A DNA stretch of 64,000 bases from CAZKUR01 sp964556005 (lineage in GTDB: Bacteria > Bacteroidota > Ignavibacteria > Ignavibacteriales > Ignavibacteriaceae), in the NCBI GenBank assembly GCA_964556005.1, contig CAZKUR010000016.1, forward strand, positions 1 to 64,000. The letters are read 5' to 3'. Below, piece after piece: positions 1-10,310 of this stretch. The notes under the pieces were generated by a model, which did no database searches, had not been told where the DNA came from, and worked only from the letters and a program-made list of their open reading frames with translations. A program made the position numbers and the translations under genes. The stretch's first letter is position 1. Every line of letters starts with the position of its first letter.

Positions 1-233
1 GGCATTGCTCCGGCCAGTTTCATCGAACCGGAGCCTTTTCCAAACTCTACTGCAACCCGGTAAATTCTATCGGATTTTTTATGCATGCTCTCATAAGAGA
101 GTTCGTTAAAAACATAAGTAAGGATTAGTAAAGTTCCAGCCATCCCGATAGCTAATCCGAGGATATTAATTATTGAATAATTTTTTTGTTTTTTAATATC
201 CCGCAGTGAAATTTTAAGATAATTTATTAACAT
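1..233 (-). CDS. FtsX/MacB-type ABC permease, N-terminal part only (runs off the left edge)
   Basis: Read on the minus strand from the ATG at 233, this gives MLINYLKISLRDIKK, then a first membrane segment (about residues 20-42) and the segment FNELSYESMHKKSDRIYRV. The same layout opens every permease downstream in the operon, where it reads ELSYDKF..NADRIYRV. Only about 77 codons are visible, and the rest lies beyond the window. It would be the ninth or later permease of the array. Its start is 100 bp from the stop of the preceding permease, and that gap holds a palindromic repeat. The family assignment is firm; substrate and full length are unknown. Confidence 0.85.
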   Translation of the reverse strand, partial: MLINYLKISLRDIKKQKNYSIINILGLAIGMAGTLLILTYVFNELSYESMHKKSDRIYRVAVEFGKGSGSMKLAGAM

Positions 234-253
234 GATTTTTTTCCCTTGTAATT

Positions 254-314
254 AATAGAACGCGGATTTCGCGGATTACGCAGATTTCCGCTGATAATAA
301 TCCGTATTTCATTG
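254..314. repeat. Dispersed palindromic repeat, GAACGCGGATT type, shortened copy
   Basis: The segment begins AATAGAACGCGGATT and ends near ATCCGTATTTCATTG. It matches the start of the longer copies at 5179-5266 and 21970-22048. This copy lacks most of the right arm, so it looks decayed. It lies between two permease genes of the array. Confidence 0.6.
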
Positions 315-333
315 TTAGTATAATTGTTTTGTT

Positions 334-2772
334 TCATTCATACCTCAACGATTTAATCGGATTTGCTGTTGCTGCTTTAATCGATTGATAACTTACCGTC
401 ACCAAAGCAATTATAAGTGCAATTGTTCCGGAAGTAAAAAATATCCAGATGCTGATCCCGGATTTATAAGCAAACTCATTCAGCCATTTGTTCATGAAAT
501 AATATGACAACGGCCAGGCAATTAGATTTGCAACAATAATTAATAACAAAAATTCTTTCGAAAGCAGCATTACAATTCCCGAAACTTTTGCTCCTAATAC
601 TTTTCTGATTCCGATTTCTTTGGTCCTAACTTCGGCAGTGAAGGAAGCCAATCCGAACAGACCGAGACATGCGATAATAATTGCAATGATCGCAAATATC
701 CCGAAGACGTCTCCGATTTTCTGATCTTTATCGTACAGTCCTGCAATTTGGTCATTGAGGAAAGTATAGTCGAAAGGGTAATCTGGCCTGTACTCAGCCC
801 ATTTCTTTTTTAGAAAATTTAAAGTTGCCGGAATATCTTTGCCGCTTATTCTAACTGTTACCTGGTTATTCCCGGTATGAGTTATTCTGAATATTATAGG
901 AACAATTTCATTGTGTAAAGACTCAAAATTAAAATCATGAACTACTCCTATTACTCTTCCCTTTTTTCCTGCGTATACCATAATTTTATTAACAGCTTCC
1001 TGAGCCGACCATCCAAGCTGGTGAGCGGCGGATTCATTTAAAATGAATGCTGCACTGTCATCGGTTGCATATTCCCTTGAGAAATCTCTTCCGGCACTGA
1101 ATTTAATCTGGTAAGTCTTGAAAAAATCATAATCTATTTTCTGATCGGCTAATCTGAAAGTTAACGGGACTACTTTATCATTTTCGATTATCTGTCCTCT
1201 CGCGGCATCAAGAAGCATGTCAGAAGGAACAAGTTTTGAACATGTCACCATTTTAATATCAGGATTTTGAAGCAATTGGTTTTTGAAAGATGTGAAATTG
1301 CTATTAATTCTTTCGCCGGACGGCAGAATTATTAAATGATCTTTATTAAAGCCGAGATTTTTATTGTTCACATATTGCATCTGGCTGAAAACGACTCCCA
1401 TTGCGATAATCAGCGTTATTGAAATTGTGAATTGCAGAACAACTAATATGGTCCGGAAAATTGATTTCCGGGATGCGATCTTATTTCCTTTTAAAACGGA
1501 AACAGGTTTAAAAGATGAAAGTATTAAAGACGGATAGGAACCGGAAACAAATCCAACTAAAATTGCAAGTAAAATAATTCCGGCGAGCAAAAGCGGATCG
1601 GTAAATAAATTAAATTTAATATCTCTGCCTGCAAAATTACTGAATGGTTTAAATGCAAGTTCGACAATTAATAAAGAAAAAAATAAAGCGATAAAAACCG
1701 TAACCATCGATTCACCGATGAATTGTTTCATAACCTGATGCCGGTAAGCTCCCAATACTTTCCTAAGTCCGATTTCCTTTGCTCTTTTTGATGAACGCGC
1801 GGTTGCAAGATTCATAAAATTGATGCAAGCGATAAGCAGAATGAACAAAGCAATTGCCGAAAAAATATATATATTTTTTATGTCTCCGTTTTCTTCAATT
1901 TCAGTAGTAAGATGCGAATGTAGATGAATGTCGGTTAATTTCTGAAAATGCAGAGTTGTATTTAAATGCGGAGCTCTGGCTGGTAATTGACCATTTTGTG
2001 ATTTGGCTAATTGGGTTAAATGATTGTCAATAAACGCCGGGATTTTACTGTTTAGTTCTTCAATAGGAAAATTTTTAGGCAATAAAATATAAGTAAGATA
2101 ATTGTTGCTGCCCCAATTTTGTTCGAGATTTTTTCTGCCTATTATAGCAGGATCATAAAGAGTTACAAATGAAGCAAGAAAGTCATATTTGAAATGAGAG
2201 TTTTCCGGGACATCTTTAATAACTCCGGTTATTTTAAGATCACCTTCCCGTTCATAATTTATTGTTTTACCCAAAGGATCTTCTTTCCCGAAATATTTTT
2301 TCGCTGCCGACTCCGTAATCACCACACATTTTGGTTCAGTTAAAGCTGTGTTCGGATCGCCTTCTATGAATGGTATTGTAAATATTTTAAAAGCGGACTG
2401 TTCGGCCCAATAAAATTTATTTTCAATTACCGTATTATCATTTATTTTTAAAAAAGTATTATAATCATGCAAAAATCTGGCTTCTTCCAATACTATACTT
2501 GGAAAATCATTTTTTAAAAGAGGACCGATGGGCGGCGCGACACGTGCAAGATGAAAGTTTGATGTCCCGTCATCATTAAACCATTCCCTCGTGACTCTAT
2601 AAATCCTATTTGCGTTTTTATTGAATTTATCGTAGCTGAGCTCATAGCGAATGAACAATAGAATCAAAATGCAGCATGCAATACCAAGAGCTAAACCGAA
2701 AATATTAATAAAAGAATATACTTTTTGACGAAGTAAACTTCTTATTGCGATCTTAAAAAAATTCTTTATCAT
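334..2772 (-). CDS. Duplicated FtsX/MacB-type ABC transporter permease (812 aa)
   Basis: Inner-membrane permease subunit of a MacB/LolCE-like ABC transporter with no ATPase domain of its own. The protein is an internal duplication. Each half carries a membrane segment, a large periplasmic MacB_PCD-like domain and three further membrane segments. Segments lie near residues 20-42, 285-310, 340-365, 390-415, 435-460, 690-715, 735-757 and 772-797. Cytoplasmic FtsX signatures appear as AKEIGLRKVLGA in the middle and TKEIGIRKVLGA near the C-terminus. The protein ends NPIKSLRYE, the tail shared by the array. At ~800 residues it resembles the duplicated orphan permeases common in Acidobacteria and Bacteroidota. 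It must borrow an ATPase, probably one of the two at the head of this operon. Substrate unknown. Confidence 0.93.
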   Translation of the reverse strand: MIKNFFKIAIRSLLRQKVYSFINIFGLALGIACCILILLFIRYELSYDKFNKNANRIYRVTREWFNDDGTSNFHLARVAPPIGPLLKNDFPSIVLEEARFLHDYNTFLKINDNTVIENKFYWAEQSAFKIFTIPFIEGDPNTALTEPKCVVITESAAKKYFGKEDPLGKTINYEREGDLKITGVIKDVPENSHFKYDFLASFVTLYDPAIIGRKNLEQNWGSNNYLTYILLPKNFPIEELNSKIPAFIDNHLTQLAKSQNGQLPARAPHLNTTLHFQKLTDIHLHSHLTTEIEENGDIKNIYIFSAIALFILLIACINFMNLATARSSKRAKEIGLRKVLGAYRHQVMKQFIGESMVTVFIALFFSLLIVELAFKPFSNFAGRDIKFNLFTDPLLLAGIILLAILVGFVSGSYPSLILSSFKPVSVLKGNKIASRKSIFRTILVVLQFTISITLIIAMGVVFSQMQYVNNKNLGFNKDHLIILPSGERINSNFTSFKNQLLQNPDIKMVTCSKLVPSDMLLDAARGQIIENDKVVPLTFRLADQKIDYDFFKTYQIKFSAGRDFSREYATDDSAAFILNESAAHQLGWSAQEAVNKIMVYAGKKGRVIGVVHDFNFESLHNEIVPIIFRITHTGNNQVTVRISGKDIPATLNFLKKKWAEYRPDYPFDYTFLNDQIAGLYDKDQKIGDVFGIFAIIAIIIACLGLFGLASFTAEVRTKEIGIRKVLGAKVSGIVMLLSKEFLLLIIVANLIAWPLSYYFMNKWLNEFAYKSGISIWIFFTSGTIALIIALVTVSYQSIKAATANPIKSLRYE

Positions 2773-2811
2773 GTAAACACCTTATACCTGTTTGGAGCGA
2801 TTAGTTTCAAA

Positions 2812-5157
2812 TTATTCATATCTCAAACTCTTAACCGGGTTAGCTGATGCTGCTTTTATAGCCTGGTAACTGACTGTTATTAATGCAATCAACAGGGCAA
2901 TTCCTCCGGATAAAGCGAACATCCACCAGCTTAAATCGATTCGGTAAGCAAAATTCTGAAGCCACTTGTTTGTAAAGAAATATGCTATAGGCCAGGCGAA
3001 TATATTTGCAAGCAGTACATATTTTGTGAACTCTTTTGATAATAAAAAAACGATTCCCGATACTTTAGCTCCAAGAACTTTACGAACACCAACTTCCTTT
3101 GTACGCTGCTCCGCAGTAAAAGAGGCAAGGCCGAACATTCCCAGGCATGCAATAAATAATGCAAGGAAACTGAATGTGTTGATAACATTGCCAACCTGCC
3201 GGTCTGACTTGTATTGTTTATTAATTTGTTCATCAAGAAAGCTGTACTCAAAGGGAAATTCCGGTGCGATTTTATCCCATGTTGTTTCTATTGAACTTAT
3301 AGTTTGACTAACATCTCCGGGTTTAATTCTAACCAATAGTTGTTTAATCTCGGTTGGATCATAAAAAATTATTAGAGGAGCTATTTTTGAATGAAGGGAA
3401 GTGAAATTAAAATCTTTTATAACGCCGATTATTTTAAGCCCAAGTACTTTATTACCAATAGGCGACTGCATGTTCATAGCTTTAACAGCCGCTTGATTGA
3501 CAATGCAGCCTTCCGCCGTATCCGACTTTAGTGTAAAATACCTTCCTTCGGTCATCTTAATCTGCATGGTTTTTGCGAAACTATAATCTGCGGATAAAAT
3601 GTAGGATAAAAATTCCGAATTAGATTTTCGAGTATCCCATTGGCTAACCCTGGTTGACCTTAAAATTCCTGACGGCGGATAAGAAACTCCGGATATATCG
3701 ATTACCTGCCGGTTTTCTTTTAATTGATTTTTAATAAGATCTAATTTTTGCGGCAGATTTCCCTGCAGGTTAATACAAATAACATGTTCTTTATTAAATC
3801 CCAAATTCTTATTTTCTATAAAGTGTAATTGCCTATTAACTACAACAGTTCCAATAATTAAAAATATTGTTAATGAAAATTGAAATATGACGAGAGGTTT
3901 GCGAAAGTTTTTATTTCTTAAACCTAAACCGGAACGCCCTTTTAAAACTTTAACGGGATTAAACCTTGATAAAATAAATGCCGGATAGCTCCCGGATATA
4001 ATTCCGGTAATCAGAGCTACACCAACGGCAAGCAATAAAATACCCAGGTCATTTTGAAATTCAAACGTCAACTCCTTGCCCGATATTGAATTAAACACCG
4101 GAAGCAGATCAAGAATTAAAATAATTGAAATAATTAGTGCAGCAAAAGAATAAATAATCGATTCGAGAAAAAACTGGTAAACAATTTCTTTTCTCCTGGC
4201 CCCGACAACCTTGCGCATTCCAATTTCTTTTGCCCTGTTTCCTGCGCGTGCCGTTGTAAGGTTTATAAAATTTATACAGGCAAGTAAAAGAATTAATAAG
4301 GCGATTATTGAGAAAATATATACCTGTGTAATATCACCCGTTCCCCCGATACCCCAGATATTTTGAGAATAAAGATGGATGTCGGTGACAGGCTGAAGTG
4401 AAATAAATATATTTGCATCTTTTTGATTCTGAATAATAGTATTTTCTATCTTTTTTGAAACCTCACGGTAATCAGCGCCTTTATTTAGTAAAACATAAGT
4501 TGTATGGGCATAACTATCCCATCCTTCGAGTGTGTACCCGAAGTTTTTTATAGCTTTAAAAGGAAGCAGGAAATTTATTTTTAAATGCGAGTTGTGAGGA
4601 ATATTTTTAATTACTCCGGTTACCATGAAGTCAAGATGATTATTAACCCTTATTATCTTCCCAAGTGGATCTTCATTGCCGAAATATTTTTCAGCTGTTT
4701 TTTGAGTTAGTATAACCGAAGATGTATTGGATAATGCTGTATTAGCATTTCCTTTTATGAAAGAAATTGAAAACATTTTCAAAAAGGTCGGATCGACGAA
4801 AACCAAATTGTCTTCGTTAAAACGTTTTTCACCGTATTGAACGACTGAACTTTTAACATTTCTCAACCTCGCGGCTTCTTTAATTTCAGGGTAATTATCA
4901 ACTAAAGCTTGAGCAAGAGCCGGCGGGTTCATGCTGAACATCGGTTCGTCGCTGCCGGGGTATTTTTCAATATCGGTTACCCTGTAAAGCCTGTTTGCAT
5001 TCGGGAAAAAACGGTCGTAGCTTAATTCATCCTGCACCCACAAAAGAATTAGTATTGTGCATGTCATTCCGACTGCAAGTCCTAAAATATTTATAAAGGA
5101 ATAACCCTTATATTTTTTAAGATTGCGAATTGCGATTTTTAAATAATTTTTTAACAT
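2812..5157 (-). CDS. Duplicated FtsX/MacB-type ABC transporter permease (781 aa)
   Basis: Same eight-segment duplicated permease architecture as its neighbours and the shortest complete member of the array. The N-terminus MLKNYLKIAIRNLKKYKGYS leads into the first membrane segment and an ELSYDRF motif. The mid-protein FtsX signature is AKEIGMRKVVGA and the C-terminal one TKEVGVRKVLGA. The tail is NPVKSLRYE. Thirty-nine bases separate it from the next permease downstream; the 126-bp gap upstream holds a palindromic repeat. Probably co-transcribed with the rest of the array. The exported or lipid-bound substrate cannot be read from the sequence. Confidence 0.93.
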   Translation of the reverse strand: MLKNYLKIAIRNLKKYKGYSFINILGLAVGMTCTILILLWVQDELSYDRFFPNANRLYRVTDIEKYPGSDEPMFSMNPPALAQALVDNYPEIKEAARLRNVKSSVVQYGEKRFNEDNLVFVDPTFLKMFSISFIKGNANTALSNTSSVILTQKTAEKYFGNEDPLGKIIRVNNHLDFMVTGVIKNIPHNSHLKINFLLPFKAIKNFGYTLEGWDSYAHTTYVLLNKGADYREVSKKIENTIIQNQKDANIFISLQPVTDIHLYSQNIWGIGGTGDITQVYIFSIIALLILLLACINFINLTTARAGNRAKEIGMRKVVGARRKEIVYQFFLESIIYSFAALIISIILILDLLPVFNSISGKELTFEFQNDLGILLLAVGVALITGIISGSYPAFILSRFNPVKVLKGRSGLGLRNKNFRKPLVIFQFSLTIFLIIGTVVVNRQLHFIENKNLGFNKEHVICINLQGNLPQKLDLIKNQLKENRQVIDISGVSYPPSGILRSTRVSQWDTRKSNSEFLSYILSADYSFAKTMQIKMTEGRYFTLKSDTAEGCIVNQAAVKAMNMQSPIGNKVLGLKIIGVIKDFNFTSLHSKIAPLIIFYDPTEIKQLLVRIKPGDVSQTISSIETTWDKIAPEFPFEYSFLDEQINKQYKSDRQVGNVINTFSFLALFIACLGMFGLASFTAEQRTKEVGVRKVLGAKVSGIVFLLSKEFTKYVLLANIFAWPIAYFFTNKWLQNFAYRIDLSWWMFALSGGIALLIALITVSYQAIKAASANPVKSLRYE

Positions 5158-5178
5158 AATTTCCTCGCATTAAAAATT

Positions 5179-5266
5179 AATAGAACGCGGATTTCGCGGA
5201 TTAGGCTGATTTACACAGATAAAATCCGTGCATATCCGTTGAATCCGCGACATCTGTGTTCCATTG
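5179..5266. repeat. Dispersed palindromic repeat, GAACGCGGATT type, complete copy
   Basis: The left arm AATAGAACGCGGATT and the right arm AATCCGCGACATCTGTGTTCC are imperfect inverted complements, so an RNA copy could fold into a long hairpin. It sits in the 126-bp gap between two permease genes. Related copies lie at 254-314 and 21970-22048. Confidence 0.75.
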
Positions 5267-5283
5267 TTTATTTATTTTATTAT

Positions 5284-7701
5284 CTATTCATACCTTAAAG
5301 ACTTAACAGGATTTGCTATTGCCGCTTTTATCGATTGATACGAAACAGCTATCAAGGCAATTGCTAGTACCAATAAACCCGATAAAATAAATATGCTTAT
5401 ACCTATCGATGTTTTATATGCGAATTCATCGAGCCAATTTTTCATGATGAAATACGCGGCAGGCCAGGCAATAATGTTTGCCAGTGCAACCAGGATTAAA
5501 AATTCCTTTGAAAGCATCGATACTATATTTGTAATTGTTGCTCCAAGAACTTTCCGTACTCCTATTTCCTTCGTTCTTTGTTCCGCTGTGAAAGTAGCCA
5601 AACCGAACAAGCCGAGGCATGCTACAATTACGGCAAGCACTGCAAAAATTGTAAATACTTTTTCAGATTGAATTTCAGACTTATAAGCATCATTGAAATA
5701 CTCATCGAAGAAAGAATATTCCATAGGTTTAAGCTGACCGAAATCTTTCCATTTAGTCGAAAGGTATTTAATTGTCTCACTTATGTTATGAGAAGAAATT
5801 TTTACGGATAAAAAATTTGCTTCAGGTTCATTTAGCAAAATAAATGCTGCGGGACGTATTTCATCTTTCAAAGACTGCAGGTGAAAATCCTTTGTAACTC
5901 CGATAATTTTTAATTTATAGCTCTGTCCTTCTTCACCATGGTTGTAAATAAGTCCGGAGTTTAAAGGATCAGTAATATTAAGTTTTTTAACTGCTGTTTC
6001 ATTTAGTACGAGTGCTGCCGAGTCTGTAGTAATATCCTTGCTGAAAAATCTTCCTTCTTTCATTTTGATTTGATAAGTATTGAGAAAATTATAATCAACG
6101 GGAATTACTACAAGTGTTTGATTTTCTTCTCCTTGACCTTCTTTCCTGAAAATATTTGCAGTTAAACTGTGGTCGGGCAAGCCTTCGGAAAGTGAAGCAT
6201 TCAATATATTAGAGTTTTGCCTGATTGTATTTACAAAGGCAAATTGCTGAGATCCTAAGTCGCTAATATTTTTAATTACTAAAACCTGGTTTTTATTAAA
6301 GCCAAGATTTTTATTCTTGATGTACTGCATTTGGCTGTAAATAACAAACGTACCGACAAATAATATTATTGAAGTTGCGAATTGAAATACAACCAATCCT
6401 TTTCTTAACAACCGGCTGTTTTTATTTGATGAAGATTTTGATTTTAATATCAATAAATACTTGGATGAGGCAAGCAGTAGAGCAGGATAAATTCCCGCCG
6501 CTATTCCCAGTAAAATTGTAAAGATCAATATAGCCGGAATCGTAAAAACATTTCCCAATAAATTTAGTGAAAGATGCTTATCCGTAAGTTCATTGAAATA
6601 GGGAAGAGCATATTCAACAATCATTATTGAAAATAAAACTGCAATAAAACAGAGCAGCACCGATTCGGTTAAAAATTGCTGCACAAGTTGAATTTTGTTT
6701 GAACCGAGCACTTTTCTCATGCCGATTTCATTCGCACGTTGTGTAGATTTTGCCGTAGAAAGATTTATAAAATTTATGCAGGCAATTATTAAAATGAAAA
6801 TTGCAATTGCAGAAAATAGATAAACTGTTTCTATGCTGCCGGGTTCTTTAAATTCGTTAAAGACTTTCGAATAAAGATGGATGCTTTTTAAGGGGACAAA
6901 TACAAAAGACAGATCATTGCCCTTGGCGATAAATTCTTTATAGTTTAATCCAAATGCTGCTTTGGTTATAGGGCTTAAGTGTTTTTCAGTAACGGAAAAT
7001 ATTTTACTGTTTAATTCTTTAGCTGTAATTCCATTGCGGGTTAAAACATAAGTATGTACAAAACTTCCGAACCAGTTTGTCTCTTTACTTTGGGGAAGCG
7101 TATTGTAAGAAGCAATAAAATCAAATTCGAATTGCGAATTATGCGGAACAGGTTTAACAACGCCGGTAACTAAAAATTCTTTCCCGTTAGATAGTACAAC
7201 TCTTTCTCCCATAGGATTTTTCGAGCCGAAATATTTTTCTGCAGTCTTTGTTGTTAATACTATGCTGTTAGGCTGCTGAAGAGCGGTAACCGGATTTCCC
7301 TGTACAAAATTTATAGTAAAAATTTCAAACAAAGTCGAATCTGCATAAAAGAATTTTTCTTCTTTAATATAGTCATTATCTTTTTTTACATAGATGTTTG
7401 CATCCTGCCTTATACGAACTGTCTTTTCAATTTCCGGGTACTCCGATGCGAGCGTACTTGCAAGAGGTACGGGAGAATTCGCAAGATTAAACCTGTTCTC
7501 TCCGATTTTATAATGAGCATTTACTCTGAAGATTCTATCTGCATTTTTATTAAATGAGTCAAAAGTAAGTTCATCCGTAATAAATAAAGCAATTAGAATA
7601 AAGCACGAAACTCCTATTGCAAGTCCGGCTATATTTACAAATGAAAAAATCTTATTCTTTTTAAGATTTCTTGCTGTGGTTTTTAAGTAACTGTTTAACA
7701 T
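5284..7701 (-). CDS. Duplicated FtsX/MacB-type ABC transporter permease (805 aa)
   Basis: Another ~800-residue duplicated permease. The N-terminal segment is followed by DELTFDSFNKNADRIFRV. The central cluster of membrane segments starts near residue 285 with the signature ANEIGMRKVLGS. The C-terminal FtsX domain has TKEIGVRKVLGA and ends NPVKSLRYE. The periplasmic halves are much less like those of the neighbours than the membrane and tail segments, which fits paralogs with different partners or cargo. The gap downstream holds the repeat at 5179-5266; upstream, 62 bp separate it from the next permease. Confidence 0.93.
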   Translation of the reverse strand: MLNSYLKTTARNLKKNKIFSFVNIAGLAIGVSCFILIALFITDELTFDSFNKNADRIFRVNAHYKIGENRFNLANSPVPLASTLASEYPEIEKTVRIRQDANIYVKKDNDYIKEEKFFYADSTLFEIFTINFVQGNPVTALQQPNSIVLTTKTAEKYFGSKNPMGERVVLSNGKEFLVTGVVKPVPHNSQFEFDFIASYNTLPQSKETNWFGSFVHTYVLTRNGITAKELNSKIFSVTEKHLSPITKAAFGLNYKEFIAKGNDLSFVFVPLKSIHLYSKVFNEFKEPGSIETVYLFSAIAIFILIIACINFINLSTAKSTQRANEIGMRKVLGSNKIQLVQQFLTESVLLCFIAVLFSIMIVEYALPYFNELTDKHLSLNLLGNVFTIPAILIFTILLGIAAGIYPALLLASSKYLLILKSKSSSNKNSRLLRKGLVVFQFATSIILFVGTFVIYSQMQYIKNKNLGFNKNQVLVIKNISDLGSQQFAFVNTIRQNSNILNASLSEGLPDHSLTANIFRKEGQGEENQTLVVIPVDYNFLNTYQIKMKEGRFFSKDITTDSAALVLNETAVKKLNITDPLNSGLIYNHGEEGQSYKLKIIGVTKDFHLQSLKDEIRPAAFILLNEPEANFLSVKISSHNISETIKYLSTKWKDFGQLKPMEYSFFDEYFNDAYKSEIQSEKVFTIFAVLAVIVACLGLFGLATFTAEQRTKEIGVRKVLGATITNIVSMLSKEFLILVALANIIAWPAAYFIMKNWLDEFAYKTSIGISIFILSGLLVLAIALIAVSYQSIKAAIANPVKSLRYE

Positions 7702-7763
7702 AAAATTACCTTTTATTTCAAACCCCTGATATTAAATATTGTTTTATTTTAAAAATTTAATAT

Positions 7764-10187
7764 CTATTCATATCGTAAACTTTTAACCGGGTTTGCTACA
7801 GCTGCTTTTACTGCCTGGTAGCTGACAGTAATAATTGAAATCAGTAAAGCGCTCACTCCGGCTAAAATGAATATCCAAAAGTTCATTTTAGTTCTATACG
7901 CAAAATTTTGCAGCCAGTCTTTCATAAAGAAATATGCAATAGGCCAGGCGATTATGTTTGCTATCAATACCCATTTTGTAAATTCTTTTGTAAGCATAAA
8001 AATTATTTCCGAAATTTTTGCGCCCAGGATTTTTCTAATTCCTATTTCTTTTGTCCTTTGTTCAGTAACGTACGCTGCGAGCCCGAGCAAACCCAGGCAT
8101 GCAATAAATATTGCAAGGAAAGAGAATATTGAGGCAATCTCTCCTGTCCTTTGTTCTGCCGCATAAAGATGGGCTAAGTCCTGATCAAAAAAATTATAAT
8201 GAAAAGCTTCTTTCCCGACAAAATTTTCCCACGTTTTTTTCATGAATTCAATAGTGGCCGGATAATTTCCTGCCGCTACTCTTACTGAAACAAACCCTCC
8301 GAATTCATTATTCGAAAAAAGAAGAATTGCCAAAGGGCGAACTTTTTGATGAAGTGATTCATAATTAAAATCCTTTGTTACGCCAATTATTTTATATGCT
8401 CTTTGCTGATTTTGAACCCCGACTATTGCAACCAAATCTTTTCCAACTGGATTTTTTATTCCAAAGGCACTAACAGCTGCCTGATTAATTACAACCGCGG
8501 AAGTGTCCGAAGGATGGTCTTTCGAAAAATATCTTCCGTCAGCCATTTTTATTTTATATGTATTAATAAAGTTATAATCTGTTGTCAGGAAGTTTAGAAT
8601 TCTTGTTTGACTTCCGGCCATGCCTTGGATTTTACATCCGGTACTGCTGAATCTTTTACCCGGTACCGCATCCGAGTTACTTACATTAATTATTTGTGAA
8701 TCGCTTAAAAGCTGATTTTTAAATGATTGAATCTGATTCCCAATGTCGTCAGTTCTGCTGATTATGATTACATGCTCTTTATCGAATCCTAATTTTTTAT
8801 TATGGATATAACTCATCTGGTTATAAATAACGAACGTTCCGATAAAGAGTATAATCGATACCGAAAACTGGAAGATAACCAGTACACTTCTGAGTATGGA
8901 TTTCCTGCTGCTCTTCTTATTATCTTTTTTAAGTATGTAAGAAGGAGTAAAACCGGATAAATAAAATGCGGGGTAACTTCCGGCAAGCAAGCCTACAAAC
9001 ACAGCAAATCCGAATAGTAGCGGGATTGTGTAAATATTGGAAAGCAAATTCAATTTTATATTTTGGGCTGAAACATTATTAAACAGCGGCAAAAAAATCG
9101 CAACTAAAAAGAGTGAAACCGCAACGGCAATAAAACTCATAATTATCGATTCCATAAAAAACTGCTTAACAAGCTGAGCCTTATTCGAACCGAGAGTTTT
9201 TCGTATCCCAACTTCTTTTGCTCTTCTTTCAGACCTTGCCGTTGATAAATTCATAAAATTGATACAGGCGATTAATAGAATCAAAACGGCTATTGCCGAA
9301 AATATATAGACATAAGTAATATCCCCGTTCGGTTCCATTTCACCTTCTAAATGAGAATGTAGATGAATTGAGGTCAATGGTTGAAGGCGGTATTCCCATT
9401 TATTTCCCATTGATTGCATTTTACCCCAGCCAACTCCTATAGCTTGTGCAATTTGAGGAGCAACATATTTTTCAACAACATTTTTTAAGTCATTATCTAA
9501 TGATTTAACATCGGTTCCTTTACGTAAGAGAATATAAGTGTAATAATTATTTGAAATCCAATTATGATCTCTGCTTTGGCTATATGAAGACATTGAGCCT
9601 AGAAAATCAAAATGGAAATGTGAATTTGCCGGCAGGCCTTTCACAACTCCGGTTATTAAATAATTTCTCTTGTTGTCAGTATTTAAAATCTTTCCTACCG
9701 GGTTAACATTACCGAAATATTTTTTAGCAGCAGATTCGGTAATAACAACCGAATTAGGCTGTGAGAGCGCAGAGTTAGGATTACCTTCGATAAATGGAAT
9801 TTGAAAAACTTTGAAAAAAGTTGAATCGGCAAAGAAGAAGCGTTTTTCACTGAATACTTTGTCCTTATATCTTACTACCGGGTAACCGAAATTCCTGACC
9901 CTTGTATAATTTAAAACTTCCGGGTAATCATGATATAGTTCTTCACCGAGCGGGGCAGAGGTAACTGCTGCGTTGAATTCAGCATTATTTATTACCGCAT
10001 GAAGTGTTACACGGTAAATCTGGTCAGCATTTTTATAAAATTTATCATAACTTAATTCATTTTGAACATATAAGAATATAAAGATGCAGGAAGCTATTCC
10101 AACAGCTAATCCGGTTATATTAATTATTGAGAAAGATTTATATTTTTTTAGATTTCTTACTGCGATCCTAATAAAGTTTGTTAACAT
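7764..10187 (-). CDS. Duplicated FtsX/MacB-type ABC transporter permease (807 aa)
   Basis: Full-length member of the array with the same eight predicted membrane segments. Signatures are AKEVGIRKTLGS in the middle and TKEIGIRKILGA near the C-terminus, with tail NPVKSLRYE. Its closest relative in the window appears to be the gap-interrupted gene at 10311-12412; both have KTLGSN in the first FtsX domain and similar blocks such as FNYESLHQK / FNFESLHQK. It therefore served as the template for estimating what the run of N hides. A 123-bp AT-rich gap lies upstream. No ATPase motif is present. Confidence 0.93.
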   Translation of the reverse strand: MLTNFIRIAVRNLKKYKSFSIINITGLAVGIASCIFIFLYVQNELSYDKFYKNADQIYRVTLHAVINNAEFNAAVTSAPLGEELYHDYPEVLNYTRVRNFGYPVVRYKDKVFSEKRFFFADSTFFKVFQIPFIEGNPNSALSQPNSVVITESAAKKYFGNVNPVGKILNTDNKRNYLITGVVKGLPANSHFHFDFLGSMSSYSQSRDHNWISNNYYTYILLRKGTDVKSLDNDLKNVVEKYVAPQIAQAIGVGWGKMQSMGNKWEYRLQPLTSIHLHSHLEGEMEPNGDITYVYIFSAIAVLILLIACINFMNLSTARSERRAKEVGIRKTLGSNKAQLVKQFFMESIIMSFIAVAVSLFLVAIFLPLFNNVSAQNIKLNLLSNIYTIPLLFGFAVFVGLLAGSYPAFYLSGFTPSYILKKDNKKSSRKSILRSVLVIFQFSVSIILFIGTFVIYNQMSYIHNKKLGFDKEHVIIISRTDDIGNQIQSFKNQLLSDSQIINVSNSDAVPGKRFSSTGCKIQGMAGSQTRILNFLTTDYNFINTYKIKMADGRYFSKDHPSDTSAVVINQAAVSAFGIKNPVGKDLVAIVGVQNQQRAYKIIGVTKDFNYESLHQKVRPLAILLFSNNEFGGFVSVRVAAGNYPATIEFMKKTWENFVGKEAFHYNFFDQDLAHLYAAEQRTGEIASIFSFLAIFIACLGLLGLAAYVTEQRTKEIGIRKILGAKISEIIFMLTKEFTKWVLIANIIAWPIAYFFMKDWLQNFAYRTKMNFWIFILAGVSALLISIITVSYQAVKAAVANPVKSLRYE

Positions 10188-10310
10188 TTTTGCTCCGAAT
10201 ATTCAGTTGATTTCATACTAATAATTATTAAAAATTCTTCTCTCTGATTACTAATGACGATTTCTTTTTTTTGATTCATAAATAAAGAAATCATGTATTT
10301 AAAAATTTGT